Positions 34,919-43,797 of a stretch of DNA of 64,000 nt are shown here, piece after piece. The first letter of the stretch is position 1. Every line of letters starts with the position of its first letter. The stretch covers positions 37,259 through 101,258 of the forward strand of contig NZ_CANCWQ010000004.1 in assembly GCF_947381555.1 (NCBI RefSeq), given 5' to 3'. Origin of the DNA: Limosilactobacillus pulli. GTDB lineage: Bacteria; Bacillota; Bacilli; Lactobacillales; Lactobacillaceae. A model generated the notes under the pieces. The model saw only the letters and a program-made list of their open reading frames with translations, had not been told where the DNA came from and did no database searches. The position numbers and the translations under genes were made by a program.

Positions 34919-36496
34919 TTACAACTTAACTTTAACCACTTCACCATCTTTGAACGTGAACCCCATGTAGCGTTGAAAGATGGTGATTTTTTCGATTAGG
35001 CGGCGAACTAGTTGTTCATCAAAATCTACCAAGCCATATTTGTGGAATTCGATCAGTTTATTGATTTCATCAGTGCTGTGTAGTTTTGCTTGCTGGTTAG
35101 TTTCCCTGCTTTGCACCTTTGCTCTTTGCTTTCGTAAGTCCATGATTTGCTGGGTGAGGGCATCGCAATTTTGATGCTGGTTGGCGGCCTGGATGAGCTG
35201 CATTTGGACCTCTTCCAGTTGCTTATCGAGCTGATCAAGGGTAGGTCCTTTAGAGTTTTTTATGACCTTCATAATGTTAGCCTTGATCTGTTTGCCAGCT
35301 AACTCGTGTCCTTCAATGAGCTGGTTAAAGGCTTCTACGGTGGCTTCCTTTAGCAGTGGTTCTTTGACATTTCTAATCATGCATCGCCTTCCGGTTTTGC
35401 TTCGCTTTATTCGACTAGCACAACGCCAGACTGCTACCTTTTCTGGTCGGTACCACATATTCCGTTGAAAAATGTCGCCGCATTTTCCACAAAAGACTAT
35501 TTGGGAGAAACAATATTTGCCGTTAAGTCGCCGGTGCTTACCATTCTTAGTAGTGATCCCGTTTTGTCGTTGTTTGATGAGCTGCTGGACTTGCATGAAT
35601 ACCGGCTTGGGAATAATCGCGGGATGGTCGTTTTCTACATAGTATTGAGGCATGATACCGTTATTCTTGACGCGTTTCTTGCTCAGAAAATCAACAGTGT
35701 AAGTCTTTTGCAATAGAGCATCACCCATGTATTTCTCATTCTTTAGAATTTTTGAAACACCGCTGGATTGCCAGTTCTTTGTTTTACCACCAGTTAAAAT
35801 ACCATCAGCTTTGAGTGAGTCCGCGATTTGCTTCATACTCATCCCGTTTAGATAACTATAGAAGATCCGTTTGATGACTTTAGCTTCTTCCGGTTCAATT
35901 ACCAGATTACCCTGAGCGTCCTTGGTATAGCCGAGAAAATGATTATGGTTGACGAAGACCTTACCTTGTTGGTAGCGGTACTGGATTCCCATTTTAACGT
36001 TTTGCGATAGGGATTCACTTTCTTGTTGGGCAAGAGAAGCCATGATGGTAATCAGCACCTCCCCTTTGGCATCCATGGTGTTGATGTTCTCTTTTTCAAA
36101 GAAGATGGCCACATTGATGGCTTTTAAGTCTCGGATATACTTCAAACAATCAATGGTATTTCGAGCAAACCGGCTAATTGATTTAGTGACGATCAGGTCA
36201 ATTTTACCGGCTTTGCAGTCTGCAATCATCTGATTAAATTGTTCCCGCTTCTTAGTGTTAGTCCCTGAGATTCCATCATCGGCGTAGATACCTGCAAACT
36301 CCCAGGTTGGTTCTTTTTGAATTAATTCTTTATAGTGAGCCACCTGAGTTTCATATGAACTGGCTTGTTCATCATAATCAGTCGAAACCCGGCAGTAGGC
36401 GGCCACTCGGAGCTGTTCAAATGGTAGTCTATTTTTTTGCGGTTGAACGCTATTGCCTTTTTGCTGATGAGCGGGGATAATCCTCACTTTACCCAA
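34919..36496 (-). CDS. Large serine recombinase 1
   Basis: 525 residues, TTG start at 36496 behind GAAGGTG. The resolvase domain carries the catalytic serine in AAYCRVSTD and the YADDGISGTNTKKR and KSISRFARNT segments. A recombinase domain follows (about 190-290), then a zinc-ribbon (CGKCG ... RRC) and a coiled-coil C-terminus. Such enzymes integrate and excise phages and islands. It overlaps the upstream recombinase by eight bases, so the two are made together. Confidence 0.93.
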   Translation of the reverse strand: MGKVRIIPAHQQKGNSVQPQKNRLPFEQLRVAAYCRVSTDYDEQASSYETQVAHYKELIQKEPTWEFAGIYADDGISGTNTKKREQFNQMIADCKAGKIDLIVTKSISRFARNTIDCLKYIRDLKAINVAIFFEKENINTMDAKGEVLITIMASLAQQESESLSQNVKMGIQYRYQQGKVFVNHNHFLGYTKDAQGNLVIEPEEAKVIKRIFYSYLNGMSMKQIADSLKADGILTGGKTKNWQSSGVSKILKNEKYMGDALLQKTYTVDFLSKKRVKNNGIMPQYYVENDHPAIIPKPVFMQVQQLIKQRQNGITTKNGKHRRLNGKYCFSQIVFCGKCGDIFQRNMWYRPEKVAVWRCASRIKRSKTGRRCMIRNVKEPLLKEATVEAFNQLIEGHELAGKQIKANIMKVIKNSKGPTLDQLDKQLEEVQMQLIQAANQHQNCDALTQQIMDLRKQRAKVQSRETNQQAKLHSTDEINKLIEFHKYGLVDFDEQLVRRLIEKITIFQRYMGFTFKDGEVVKVKL

Positions 36497-38150
36497 TTAA
36501 ATCACCTTCACTTTCGATAATACTGTACAAATATTCTGTTTGTTTGATTGGATCGTTGTAACGTTGTTTGATGATGTCACGATAAAAGTGTCCATCGATA
36601 GTGGCATTTTTGTTTAGCTTTTCAGGTAGCTTTAATCCACATTTCAAGATGAACGTTGCTTTGTTTGAACTGTTAACCACAATCTGTTGAACAAATTCTT
36701 GAAATACACCTTCATCAAACTCAGTAAGCTGTTTCCCTTGATGGCACCAACGTAATAAGGTACGAACATCCTCAAAGTCATTTGCTGAATCAGTATTTTG
36801 GCCATTAAGCTGTTTAATCTTTTCCTGACATTGGTAAGTGTCTTGCTCGAGTCTAGCGGTTTGGTTGACGTAGATCGCTTTATCTAATAAACCGGCATGC
36901 ATCAATTCGGTGAGCGTTTCAGCTTTGTGGTCATTTGCTTTGATTTGCTTAGTTAAAGAAATCAGTTGACCATCGCTGTTGACATTAGCTTCTTCTTTCA
37001 GGCCTTCTAACAATGGCTGAAGTAAGAACTTCTTACTGTAAACTAGCTTATTTATCATATTGCAGAAGGCAGCTTTCAGACTGGCTTCAGACACTGCCTT
37101 AGTTGGACATTGCTGAGCAGATCTTAAATGTTGCTGGCAGGCCCAGTAGATTTTATGTGGCCGCGTTTGTCGTTTGAAAATCGTCCCACATTGACCACAG
37201 ATGATTTTGCTAGAAAATAGGTAGTGCTGTTGATACTTATGGCTGCCAGTTTCGATATGGCGTTTTTTGACGGCTTCTTTAAGCAGAACTTGCACTCTGT
37301 TAAAGTTTTCATGGTTAATCAAACTAGGGTGATGATCTTCAATTAGATATTGAGCGAGTTCACCTTGGTTAAAATGACGATGATATTGATCGTCACGGTA
37401 GGTTTTCTGGCAGAGCATATCACCGGTGTAATTACTGTTTCGCAAGATATTAATTACAGTGTTACTACGCCATTGGCCACCACGTTTTGTTGATACCTGC
37501 TTTTGATTTAATTCTTTAGCAATTTGACTGGCTGATGTTCCACTTAGAAATCGTTGAAAGATTTGTCGTACAGTCTTTGCTTCAGTATGGTTGATAACTA
37601 AGTTGCCATCCTCAATTGAATATCCATAGGGTGCTGAGGATACATGGAATTTGCCACTAGCAAAACGTTTCCTGATTGCCCAGCGTAGATTTCCGGCAGT
37701 TGAGTGGGATTCATCCTGGGCAATACTGCTAAGAATCGATAGAAATAACTCACTGGCCATTGCTCCAGTATTGATATGCTCTTTCTCAAAGATAATTGGA
37801 ATATTCAATTGCTGTAATTCCCGGACAATCTGCAAACAATCAGTTGTATTTCGTGACAAACGGCTAATTGATTTGGTCACCACGAGGTCAATCCGGTGAT
37901 TATGACAATCAGTTAGTAATTCTTTTAAGGCGTTCCGCTTGGTCATCTTGGTGCCTGAGATTCCTTCATCATAGTAGATCTTAGCCAGCTCCCAATTAGG
38001 GTGGTTGTTAATGTACTTTTGATAATGGGCACGTTGATTTTCAAGACTTTCTAGTTGTTCAAAATTATCGGTTGAAACTCGACAGTAGGCTGCCACACGG
38101 AGTTGCTTGACATCATGTTGGCAACCTTGAATTTTGGTAATGGTTGACAT
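36489..38150 (-). CDS. Large serine recombinase 2
   Basis: 553 residues, ATG 38150 behind AAAGGAGG. It has the same architecture as its partner: AAYCRVSTD with the nucleophilic serine, YYDEGISGTKMTKR, KSISRLSRNT, a recombinase domain, a zinc-ribbon (CGQCG ... C) and a C-terminal coiled coil. The two proteins are clearly related but diverged, reminiscent of the CcrA/CcrB pair of SCC elements. They may act as a heteromer or in separate integration and excision roles. Confidence 0.93.
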   Translation of the reverse strand: MSTITKIQGCQHDVKQLRVAAYCRVSTDNFEQLESLENQRAHYQKYINNHPNWELAKIYYDEGISGTKMTKRNALKELLTDCHNHRIDLVVTKSISRLSRNTTDCLQIVRELQQLNIPIIFEKEHINTGAMASELFLSILSSIAQDESHSTAGNLRWAIRKRFASGKFHVSSAPYGYSIEDGNLVINHTEAKTVRQIFQRFLSGTSASQIAKELNQKQVSTKRGGQWRSNTVINILRNSNYTGDMLCQKTYRDDQYHRHFNQGELAQYLIEDHHPSLINHENFNRVQVLLKEAVKKRHIETGSHKYQQHYLFSSKIICGQCGTIFKRQTRPHKIYWACQQHLRSAQQCPTKAVSEASLKAAFCNMINKLVYSKKFLLQPLLEGLKEEANVNSDGQLISLTKQIKANDHKAETLTELMHAGLLDKAIYVNQTARLEQDTYQCQEKIKQLNGQNTDSANDFEDVRTLLRWCHQGKQLTEFDEGVFQEFVQQIVVNSSNKATFILKCGLKLPEKLNKNATIDGHFYRDIIKQRYNDPIKQTEYLYSIIESEGDLIG

Positions 38151-38185
38151 GACAAACCTCCTTTCGTCAGTGTGGTATGTTAGCT

Positions 38186-38419
38186 CTAGAACCTTGATGT
38201 ATCAACACTTCCTGGTCCTAATAAGGGCGGAAATGATTGTTTATTTAAGTCATCAATTTCCTTAAATTCAGTGGTTGAGATTAGACCCTTGTTGAGTAGA
38301 ACTTGAATGATTTGTTTTGATTGTTGATAATGCAAATCATTCAATAATTGTTCTGAACTAATATTATTCTTTATTGATTGCAGTGGTTGATGAGTTACCG
38401 CTTGAACTTTCTTTATCAT
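38186..38419 (-). CDS. SHOCT-like small protein upstream of the recombinases
   Basis: 77 residues. The segment IIQVLLNKGLISTTEFKEID (about 40-60) fits the short C-terminal SHOCT-type pattern (leucines, G-L-I, then EF). Such small proteins often accompany serine recombinases in Firmicute mobile elements and may be accessory or directionality factors; this is inference. Its ribosome site GGAGG (complement of 38429-38433) lies in the 3' arm of a hairpin. Confidence 0.6.
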   Translation of the reverse strand: MIKKVQAVTHQPLQSIKNNISSEQLLNDLHYQQSKQIIQVLLNKGLISTTEFKEIDDLNKQSFPPLLGPGSVDTSRF

Positions 38420-38428
38420 TTTTAATTA

Positions 38429-38465
38429 CCTCCACTAATAAGCCAGCGGAAGTAGAAAAGTAAAC
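38429..38465 (-). repeat. GTTTACTTT-hairpin element, copy 1
   Basis: The box GTTTACTTT (complement of 38457-38465) is followed by a hairpin with CTTCCGCT and AGTGGAGG arms and loop GGCTTATT. The 3' arm contains the ribosome site of the SHOCT-like gene. It shares box and loop sequence with the elements at 53753 and 58020. Confidence 0.5.
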
Positions 38466-38608
38466 CCTCAAATCAACTTGCTAATTGAAACAGATTCTTT
38501 AATATATAGTAAGAGGGCGAGGTCGCTACTCTGACCCTCAAGCGTGATCTGAGATACGTGTTTTATTTGAGAAGAAGTCTTGTTTGACTCCAACCACAGT
38601 TTAGGAAG

Positions 38609-38637
38609 AGCTAACCATCTTATATGGTTGGCTTTTT
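38609..38637 (+). terminator. Terminator-like hairpin on the + strand
   Basis: GCTAACCAT and ATGGTTGGC pair around a short loop (38610-38632), followed by five T on the + strand, against the direction of all neighbouring genes. The 266-base gap 38420-38685 holds this, the lysis-module terminator and the repeat element. Confidence 0.5.
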
Positions 38638-38645
38638 GTTATGGT

Positions 38646-38687
38646 AAAAGAAAAAAGCCTGCAGACCGGAGTCCACAGGCAAAAGTT
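38646..38687 (-). terminator. Terminator of the capsid-lysis operon
   Basis: On the - strand a 10-base stem GCCTGTGGAC/GTCTGCAGGC (with G-U pairs) and loop TCCG is followed by six T, directly after the lysozyme stop. It separates the late genes from the recombinase genes. Confidence 0.75.
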
Positions 38688-39564
38688 ACAATAATTGATT
38701 AACTCGTTTTTGAATTTGGGTGGGGTCATAGCCGGCTTGCTTCAAGCGGTTGATTCGTTCATTACCATTTCCCCAGAATCCTCGGATAACTTCGCGTGCA
38801 ATTTGGTCAACTGACTTACGGTTCAAGAGACGGTTAACCTTTTCTTGGACCACCGCATAGTCATAACCAGCAGCGGTTAAGAGCTGTTGACGATCGGTAC
38901 CATTACCCCATTGACCATTTAAGACTTCAACAGCTAGCTCATCAGGGTTCTTCCTGGTAACTGGCTGCTTTTTGTTAATGACAGCTGCATAGTCAATGTA
39001 GGCATAATCTAGATCACAGTTGCCATTGACACCTGGAACAGAACCAGTAGAGGAATGTTGCCAGATTCCGTAATTACCATTGTAGTTACAACACGGACCA
39101 TATTCAGCCACCCAGACAGCATAGCGTTGAGCGACGGAAGGTGAAATGTAATTTTGCAGTGGTGATCGCGAAATATACAGTCCGGCATAGCAACCGTTTT
39201 GTTCCAAAACACTACAAAAGCTTTTCACTAAGCTATCACAGAAGTTACGACCATTGGCAAACTGCCACTTTTCTTCTAAGTCAAAGTAGATTGGAAAATC
39301 AAAATGACGATTACCAAGGACGGTTAAACAGGCCCGGGCTTCATTGGCTGCATCAGCGGGAGAAACGGCATAGGAATACCAGTAGGCACCCACTTGTAAA
39401 CCAGCTGCTTTGGCTTGGGTATAATGTTCTGCAAAGTAACGGTCTTCTTGGCTTGCTGACCGACCATAACCAGCTCGGATTAGAACGAATTTAACACCAC
39501 TTGCTTTGACTGCATTGAAATCCACATGGCCTTGCCATTCAGAAACATCAATTCCAGAAATCAT
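38686..39564 (-). CDS. Phage endolysin, GH25 lysozyme with Cpl-7 repeats
   Basis: 292 residues. A GH25 muramidase domain (about 1-200) starts GIDVSEWQGHVDF with the first catalytic Asp and has FPIYFDLEEKW with the second acidic pair. Two C-terminal Cpl-7-type wall-binding repeats follow (ELAVEVLNGQWGNG and QIAREVIRGFWGNG). It lacks a signal peptide, so release depends on the adjacent holin. Overlaps the holin gene by four bases. Confidence 0.93.
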   Translation of the reverse strand: MISGIDVSEWQGHVDFNAVKASGVKFVLIRAGYGRSASQEDRYFAEHYTQAKAAGLQVGAYWYSYAVSPADAANEARACLTVLGNRHFDFPIYFDLEEKWQFANGRNFCDSLVKSFCSVLEQNGCYAGLYISRSPLQNYISPSVAQRYAVWVAEYGPCCNYNGNYGIWQHSSTGSVPGVNGNCDLDYAYIDYAAVINKKQPVTRKNPDELAVEVLNGQWGNGTDRQQLLTAAGYDYAVVQEKVNRLLNRKSVDQIAREVIRGFWGNGNERINRLKQAGYDPTQIQKRVNQLL

Positions 39565-39983
39565 TGATGATCACCATCCTTATCATGTAATTGTTGGAGG
39601 ACACTCTTTAACTTATCGGGCACAGGTAGACCTAAGCGACTGGTATTTTCTAGTAATGAAATGCCCTCATTAGAGATATAGAAGAAAATCGTAGCAGTAC
39701 GGATCGCTGAACCATTCTTTAATAGGTAAATATCAAGGCAATGTGCAATACCGACCAATAATAGAATTAACACTTTGCGCGTAAGCCCACGAAAGCCAAT
39801 TTCACTGGAGAGTTTATGTTCGTTAATGGCACAAAGCACTCCGGTGATATAGTCCACTACCATGAAAATGAGTAGAACATATAGAAAACCATCCAGTCCG
39901 CCTAAGAACCAGCCGAGGAAAGCCCCAATTGCACCAAAGCATGAATTAATTACTGTTAAACTAGTTGTCTTCATTCGGATCAT
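39561..39983 (-). CDS. Phage holin
   Basis: 140 residues from ATG 39983; ATG 39974 (137 residues) is also possible, and AGAGGAG lies 3 and 12 bases upstream respectively. Hydrophobic segments include GAIGAFLGWFLGG, FLYVLLIFMVVDYITGVL and KVLILLLVGIAHCLDIYLL. The VDYITG motif is typical of the Bhl/TcdE-type holin family. It overlaps the end of the head-closure gene, so the lysis module is translationally joined to the head module with no tail genes in between. Confidence 0.87.
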   Translation of the reverse strand: MIRMKTTSLTVINSCFGAIGAFLGWFLGGLDGFLYVLLIFMVVDYITGVLCAINEHKLSSEIGFRGLTRKVLILLLVGIAHCLDIYLLKNGSAIRTATIFFYISNEGISLLENTSRLGLPVPDKLKSVLQQLHDKDGDHQ

Positions 39984-40344
39984 CAACTCCTCTCGAATAT
40001 TCAGCCTTAATTTCCAGATACTCATGGTTGTACTTAACGTCATCAATAAAGCCAATATTGTAGCCACGACCTTCAAACCAAATGTTGGTTTCTTCGTCAA
40101 CATCATCACGGTATCGGATGATGAATGACAGTTGTTTTTCCAATTTCACCGTGACCGCTGTGTAGTATTCCTGACCGTGTAGGGCAGAAACTTTTGCCCA
40201 CACATCGCCTAAGCGAACATCCTTGTACATCGACATTCCGGTATTAGGATTTTCGCCGACATATTTCTTTTTCATCAGCGTAATGCGGCGATCTAGTTCA
40301 CCAATATCAGCAATCTTACTGACCCGTTTATTTTGCTGTTGCAT
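39961..40344 (-). CDS. Phage head closure protein
   Basis: 127 residues of the SPP1 gp16-like head-closure family: ELDRRITLMKKK near the N-terminus and DVWAKVSALHGQEYY in the middle. It stops DNA leaking from the portal before tail attachment. Its ATG overlaps the connector stop (TAATG). In tailed phages the next genes would be a gp10-like component, tail terminator and tail tube; here the holin follows. Confidence 0.85.
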   Translation of the reverse strand: MQQQNKRVSKIADIGELDRRITLMKKKYVGENPNTGMSMYKDVRLGDVWAKVSALHGQEYYTAVTVKLEKQLSFIIRYRDDVDEETNIWFEGRGYNIGFIDDVKYNHEYLEIKAEYSRGVDDPNEDN

Positions 40345-40622
40345 TAAAATTCCTCCTTCCGGTAAGGGGACAAGATAGCCCGAAGAAACTTGATCATGGC
40401 ATCAAAATCAGCCGTTTCCCGATATTCGTAAAGGTAAGCTACGGTATAGAGAATCGCGGTATGAATATCATCAGGGAGAGAATCAAATGCTGATAGAGGC
40501 TGACGAAGGACATTTTCGACGGTAGCAGTCGCCGATCCAATCAACTTTGTGATGAGGTCATCTTCAACAGTGTTATCAACTCTTAGGTAGGCTTTTGCTT
40601 CGGCCAAAGTAATAGCAGCCAC
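40344..40622 (-). CDS. Phage head-tail connector protein
   Basis: 92 residues of the gp6-like/YqbG connector family: ITLAEAKAYLRVDN at the N-terminus and a helical body with DIHTAILYTVAYLYEYRE. It forms the ring below the portal. Position between major capsid and head closure is standard. Confidence 0.87.
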   Translation of the reverse strand: MAAITLAEAKAYLRVDNTVEDDLITKLIGSATATVENVLRQPLSAFDSLPDDIHTAILYTVAYLYEYRETADFDAMIKFLRAILSPYRKEEF

Positions 40623-40638
40623 ATTTCATCAGTCCTTT

Positions 40639-41817
40639 CTACTTAGCAGCCATGGCAAGAGTTTTAATGGCTTCTGGGAGGATGACTTTGCCATCTACTC
40701 GTTGCGAGCCCAAGAAACCGACTTGACCAGTTACAGCATAAAGTTCATTAAGTCGTTTAAAGGTTCGACCTTGACGATCAGCAATCCAATAGTAATTGAA
40801 ATCACCAAAGAGCACTGGTTTATTAGATGCGGCCATGGATGGCATGAACGGACTAGTATAAACTGGGCAATTGAGGATTCGATCTGGTTGGCCAGCTTGA
40901 ACAGAAGGCTGCCAGATATATTGACCATTGTTATCCTTCATTTTGCGAATGGTTTTCACGGTATCATCATTCATTAAGAAAACAGCATTTTGACGATATG
41001 GTGCTCTTAAGGAATAGAAAAGTTCGATCAAATCATCAAAAGTCAATGTATCGGCCTTAGCAGCTGTGGATCCCGCAGACGCACCATTAGTGTCGGTTAA
41101 GATACCAGTTGGTTGGCCAGTGCCGGTACCCGTTAGGAAGGCTTGTTCTTCAGCATTACCAAGTCGACGACCAAATTCATCAGATAAATAGGACATCAAG
41201 TCGAAGGCGGAGTCATTCAGTAGTTCTTCCGATACCTTGATCAGAGTCCCCAATTTGTGAGCACTGAGGGATACTTGACTAAATTGAGTATTAGATTCTG
41301 TGTAGGCTGCTTCTTCCTCGAGCCAAGCAGCTGTTCCTTCGCTCGCGACAACCGGAATCTTATGTTCACCGCTATTGGTTTGAATGACATGGCTGATGGT
41401 TCGCAGGACGTTTGCTTCTTGAAGCTTTTGAATCAGTTGATTTTCAAACTCATTTGGCACTAGGAAGCCACCATCTGGATCCGTACCTTCTTTTAGTGCA
41501 TCAACGACCGCATGACCACGCATCATTTGCCAAAAGTTCTGCGCATAAGCATCCTGACCCTTTGGTAATTCTCCAGCAGTCGGGGTATTAGTAAGGGCTT
41601 TAGTTGTGGGCTGATTGAGTTCTGCTTCAATTTGGGCTTGCTTATGGAGCCGATCGATTTCCTTACCCAAGTTGACGACGTCTTGTTCCATCTTTTCGTA
41701 GGTAGCGTTGTCCTCAGCAGAAAGTACATCAGCTTCTTTTTGTTTAGTGTCTAGGAAATACTTTGCTTGCTTCCAAATACGGGCACGCTTTTCTTGTAAT
41801 TCAGTAATCTTGTTCAT
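40639..41817 (-). CDS. Phage major capsid protein, HK97 fold
   Basis: 392 residues. An N-terminal coiled-coil delta region (about 1-105), which acts as the built-in scaffold and is cut by the protease, is followed by the HK97 shell domain (GTDPDGGFLVPNEFENQLI onwards, VSEELLNDSAFDL, AFLTGTGTGQPTGIL). Full length, so a shell could be made. Confidence 0.94.
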   Translation of the reverse strand: MNKITELQEKRARIWKQAKYFLDTKQKEADVLSAEDNATYEKMEQDVVNLGKEIDRLHKQAQIEAELNQPTTKALTNTPTAGELPKGQDAYAQNFWQMMRGHAVVDALKEGTDPDGGFLVPNEFENQLIQKLQEANVLRTISHVIQTNSGEHKIPVVASEGTAAWLEEEAAYTESNTQFSQVSLSAHKLGTLIKVSEELLNDSAFDLMSYLSDEFGRRLGNAEEQAFLTGTGTGQPTGILTDTNGASAGSTAAKADTLTFDDLIELFYSLRAPYRQNAVFLMNDDTVKTIRKMKDNNGQYIWQPSVQAGQPDRILNCPVYTSPFMPSMAASNKPVLFGDFNYYWIADRQGRTFKRLNELYAVTGQVGFLGSQRVDGKVILPEAIKTLAMAAK

Positions 41818-41835
41818 TGGTAAGTTCCTCCTAAA

Positions 41836-42507
41836 TTAGTGTGATAACAAAGAAAGCCGCTTTTGCAGCGACTTTACAGAAATAGTAGATTTTGCTTTAG
41901 GCTTGAGTTTATTCAATAACACCAGGTCAGATTGCTTATCGGAATACGAGTAACAATCTGTGACATTCTTATTGTCACCCAGCATGGCATCAGCAAAGCC
42001 TAATTCGATAGCTTTATTGACGTTCATCCAAGTTTCGTTATCCATCATTGTTGAAATCTTTTCACGGGGCAGGTTGGTTTTCAGCTCATAGGCATTGATG
42101 ATCGACTCCTTGGTTTCAGCTAGCATTTGCGCAGCGTGGTCGAGATCTCTTTCTTGACCGCCGACAATAGTCAGTGGATTGTGGATCATTAGCATAGCCG
42201 CAGGAGCCATTGAAACAGTAGTTCCAGCCATCGCAATTACCGAAGCAGCAGATGCCGCAATACCTGAGATTTTGACATTGACTTCATTCGGGTAATTCAT
42301 CAGCATGGTATAAATTTGACTGGCAGCGGTACAATCACCACCAGGGGAGTTCAGCCAGAGATCGATTGGATCCTGACTTTCATTAAGTTCGTCTTGGAAT
42401 ACCTGTGGTGAAACATCGTCATGCACCCAGCTATCAGGAGCAATTACCCCAGAGATAGCTAGTTGCCGCTGATCACCATTTTGTTTCCAGTTCCAGAAAC
42501 GTTTCAT
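41836..42507 (-). CDS. Phage prohead protease, ClpP type
   Basis: 223 residues of the S14/ClpP-like head maturation protease family. The catalytic Ser is in ISGIAASAASVIAMAG (about residue 87) and the His in LMIHNPLTIVGG. DLWLNSPGGDCTAASQIY is the strand that binds substrate. It cleaves the capsid delta domain. Overlaps the portal gene by four bases. Confidence 0.93.
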   Translation of the reverse strand: MKRFWNWKQNGDQRQLAISGVIAPDSWVHDDVSPQVFQDELNESQDPIDLWLNSPGGDCTAASQIYTMLMNYPNEVNVKISGIAASAASVIAMAGTTVSMAPAAMLMIHNPLTIVGGQERDLDHAAQMLAETKESIINAYELKTNLPREKISTMMDNETWMNVNKAIELGFADAMLGDNKNVTDCYSYSDKQSDLVLLNKLKPKAKSTISVKSLQKRLSLLSH

Positions 42508-43769
42508 TCTTTTGGTTCCTCACTTTCTTTGGTTGTTTGCGTGTTATAGAAATTACCGGCTTGGTTAAGTGGCAGCATGTTACCGTTAACCAAGTACTGA
42601 TCACCACCTTCATCAGCAGGGATACGGTTGAGATCCTCTAACTCACGAATGTCATTAGCAGATAACCAGCCATTTTGTCGACCAATGGCATACCCATTCA
42701 TCCGGCTTTCGTAATCACCACGTAGTAGTCCATCAACATTGAATTTAACGAAAAACTTTCGTTGATCATCAGCGGAAAGTAGCTGTTGATTCATAGCTTG
42801 TTCCCAGCGAATACACCAAGGGTTCAGGGTGTACTTTACAAATTCGAGTGATTGTTGCTCGATATTTGAGAAAGTCGAACGATCTAGGTCACCAACCATA
42901 TGCGGTGGTACACGAAAAATTCTGGCAATTTCGTCGAGTTGGAATTTTCGAGTATCAAGAAATTGCGCTTGGTCGGGTGGAATGGAAAGCTGGTGAAAAG
43001 TCATTCCTTCTTCCAAGACAGCAATGCTGTGATTATTAGATCCCGAAAATTGTGACTGCCAACTTTTCCGAAGCCGTTCAGGGTCTTTGACTACATTAGG
43101 GTGCTCTAGAACACCACCAGGCGTGGCATCATTTTTGAAGAAAGTGGCTCCGTATTGTTCGGCAGCCATGGATAATCCAATCGCATTCTTAGCCATAGCA
43201 ATGGGACTGTAACCAATCAAACCATCAAAACCCAATCCGGCGATATGAAGGACTTCATCGGACAAGAGAATTACTTGTTTCGATTTATTTTTTGCCTGGT
43301 AATCATCGTAGTTGCGAGTATAGGTATAGTAGATTTCACCGTTGGCAGCTCTGTTAACGTCCATTCGATCAGGCATCAAAGGATAGAGTCCGGTGATCTT
43401 GCCTTGACCGTTTCGAATGATTTGTGCATAGGCATTACCCCACAGTAATAAATGGTTCATCATGGTTTCACGAAAGATAAAACTGGTCATTTCTGGATTT
43501 GGCGCATCATGAAGCAAAAAATAAAGCGGGTGGTTAATTGCCCGCTGTTTACCACCATCGCTGGTGTATTGATAAATATGAAGTGGTAGTTCAGCTAATC
43601 CTTCAGCCAAGACTCGAACACAAGCATAAACTGCAGTATTTTGCATTGCAGTACGTTCGGTCACATTTTGGCCAGCCATCGAACTGCCGAAGAAAAATGA
43701 CATGGTGCTAGACAAGGTGTTTTTAGGTGAAGCTTTATTGGTATGGAATAATTTATTAAATAAACCCAT
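42504..43769 (-). CDS. Phage portal protein
   Basis: 421 residues of the HK97-type portal family. AVYACVRVLAEGLAELPLHIY near residue 50, the DATPGGVLEHP segment and FQLDEIARIFRVPPHMVGDL (about 270) are characteristic. It forms the dodecameric ring through which DNA enters. AAAGGA lies before the ATG at 43769. Confidence 0.94.
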   Translation of the reverse strand: MGLFNKLFHTNKASPKNTLSSTMSFFFGSSMAGQNVTERTAMQNTAVYACVRVLAEGLAELPLHIYQYTSDGGKQRAINHPLYFLLHDAPNPEMTSFIFRETMMNHLLLWGNAYAQIIRNGQGKITGLYPLMPDRMDVNRAANGEIYYTYTRNYDDYQAKNKSKQVILLSDEVLHIAGLGFDGLIGYSPIAMAKNAIGLSMAAEQYGATFFKNDATPGGVLEHPNVVKDPERLRKSWQSQFSGSNNHSIAVLEEGMTFHQLSIPPDQAQFLDTRKFQLDEIARIFRVPPHMVGDLDRSTFSNIEQQSLEFVKYTLNPWCIRWEQAMNQQLLSADDQRKFFVKFNVDGLLRGDYESRMNGYAIGRQNGWLSANDIRELEDLNRIPADEGGDQYLVNGNMLPLNQAGNFYNTQTTKESEEPKE

Positions 43770-43797
43770 GGCATCAAATCCTTTCAGTCCTACGCAA

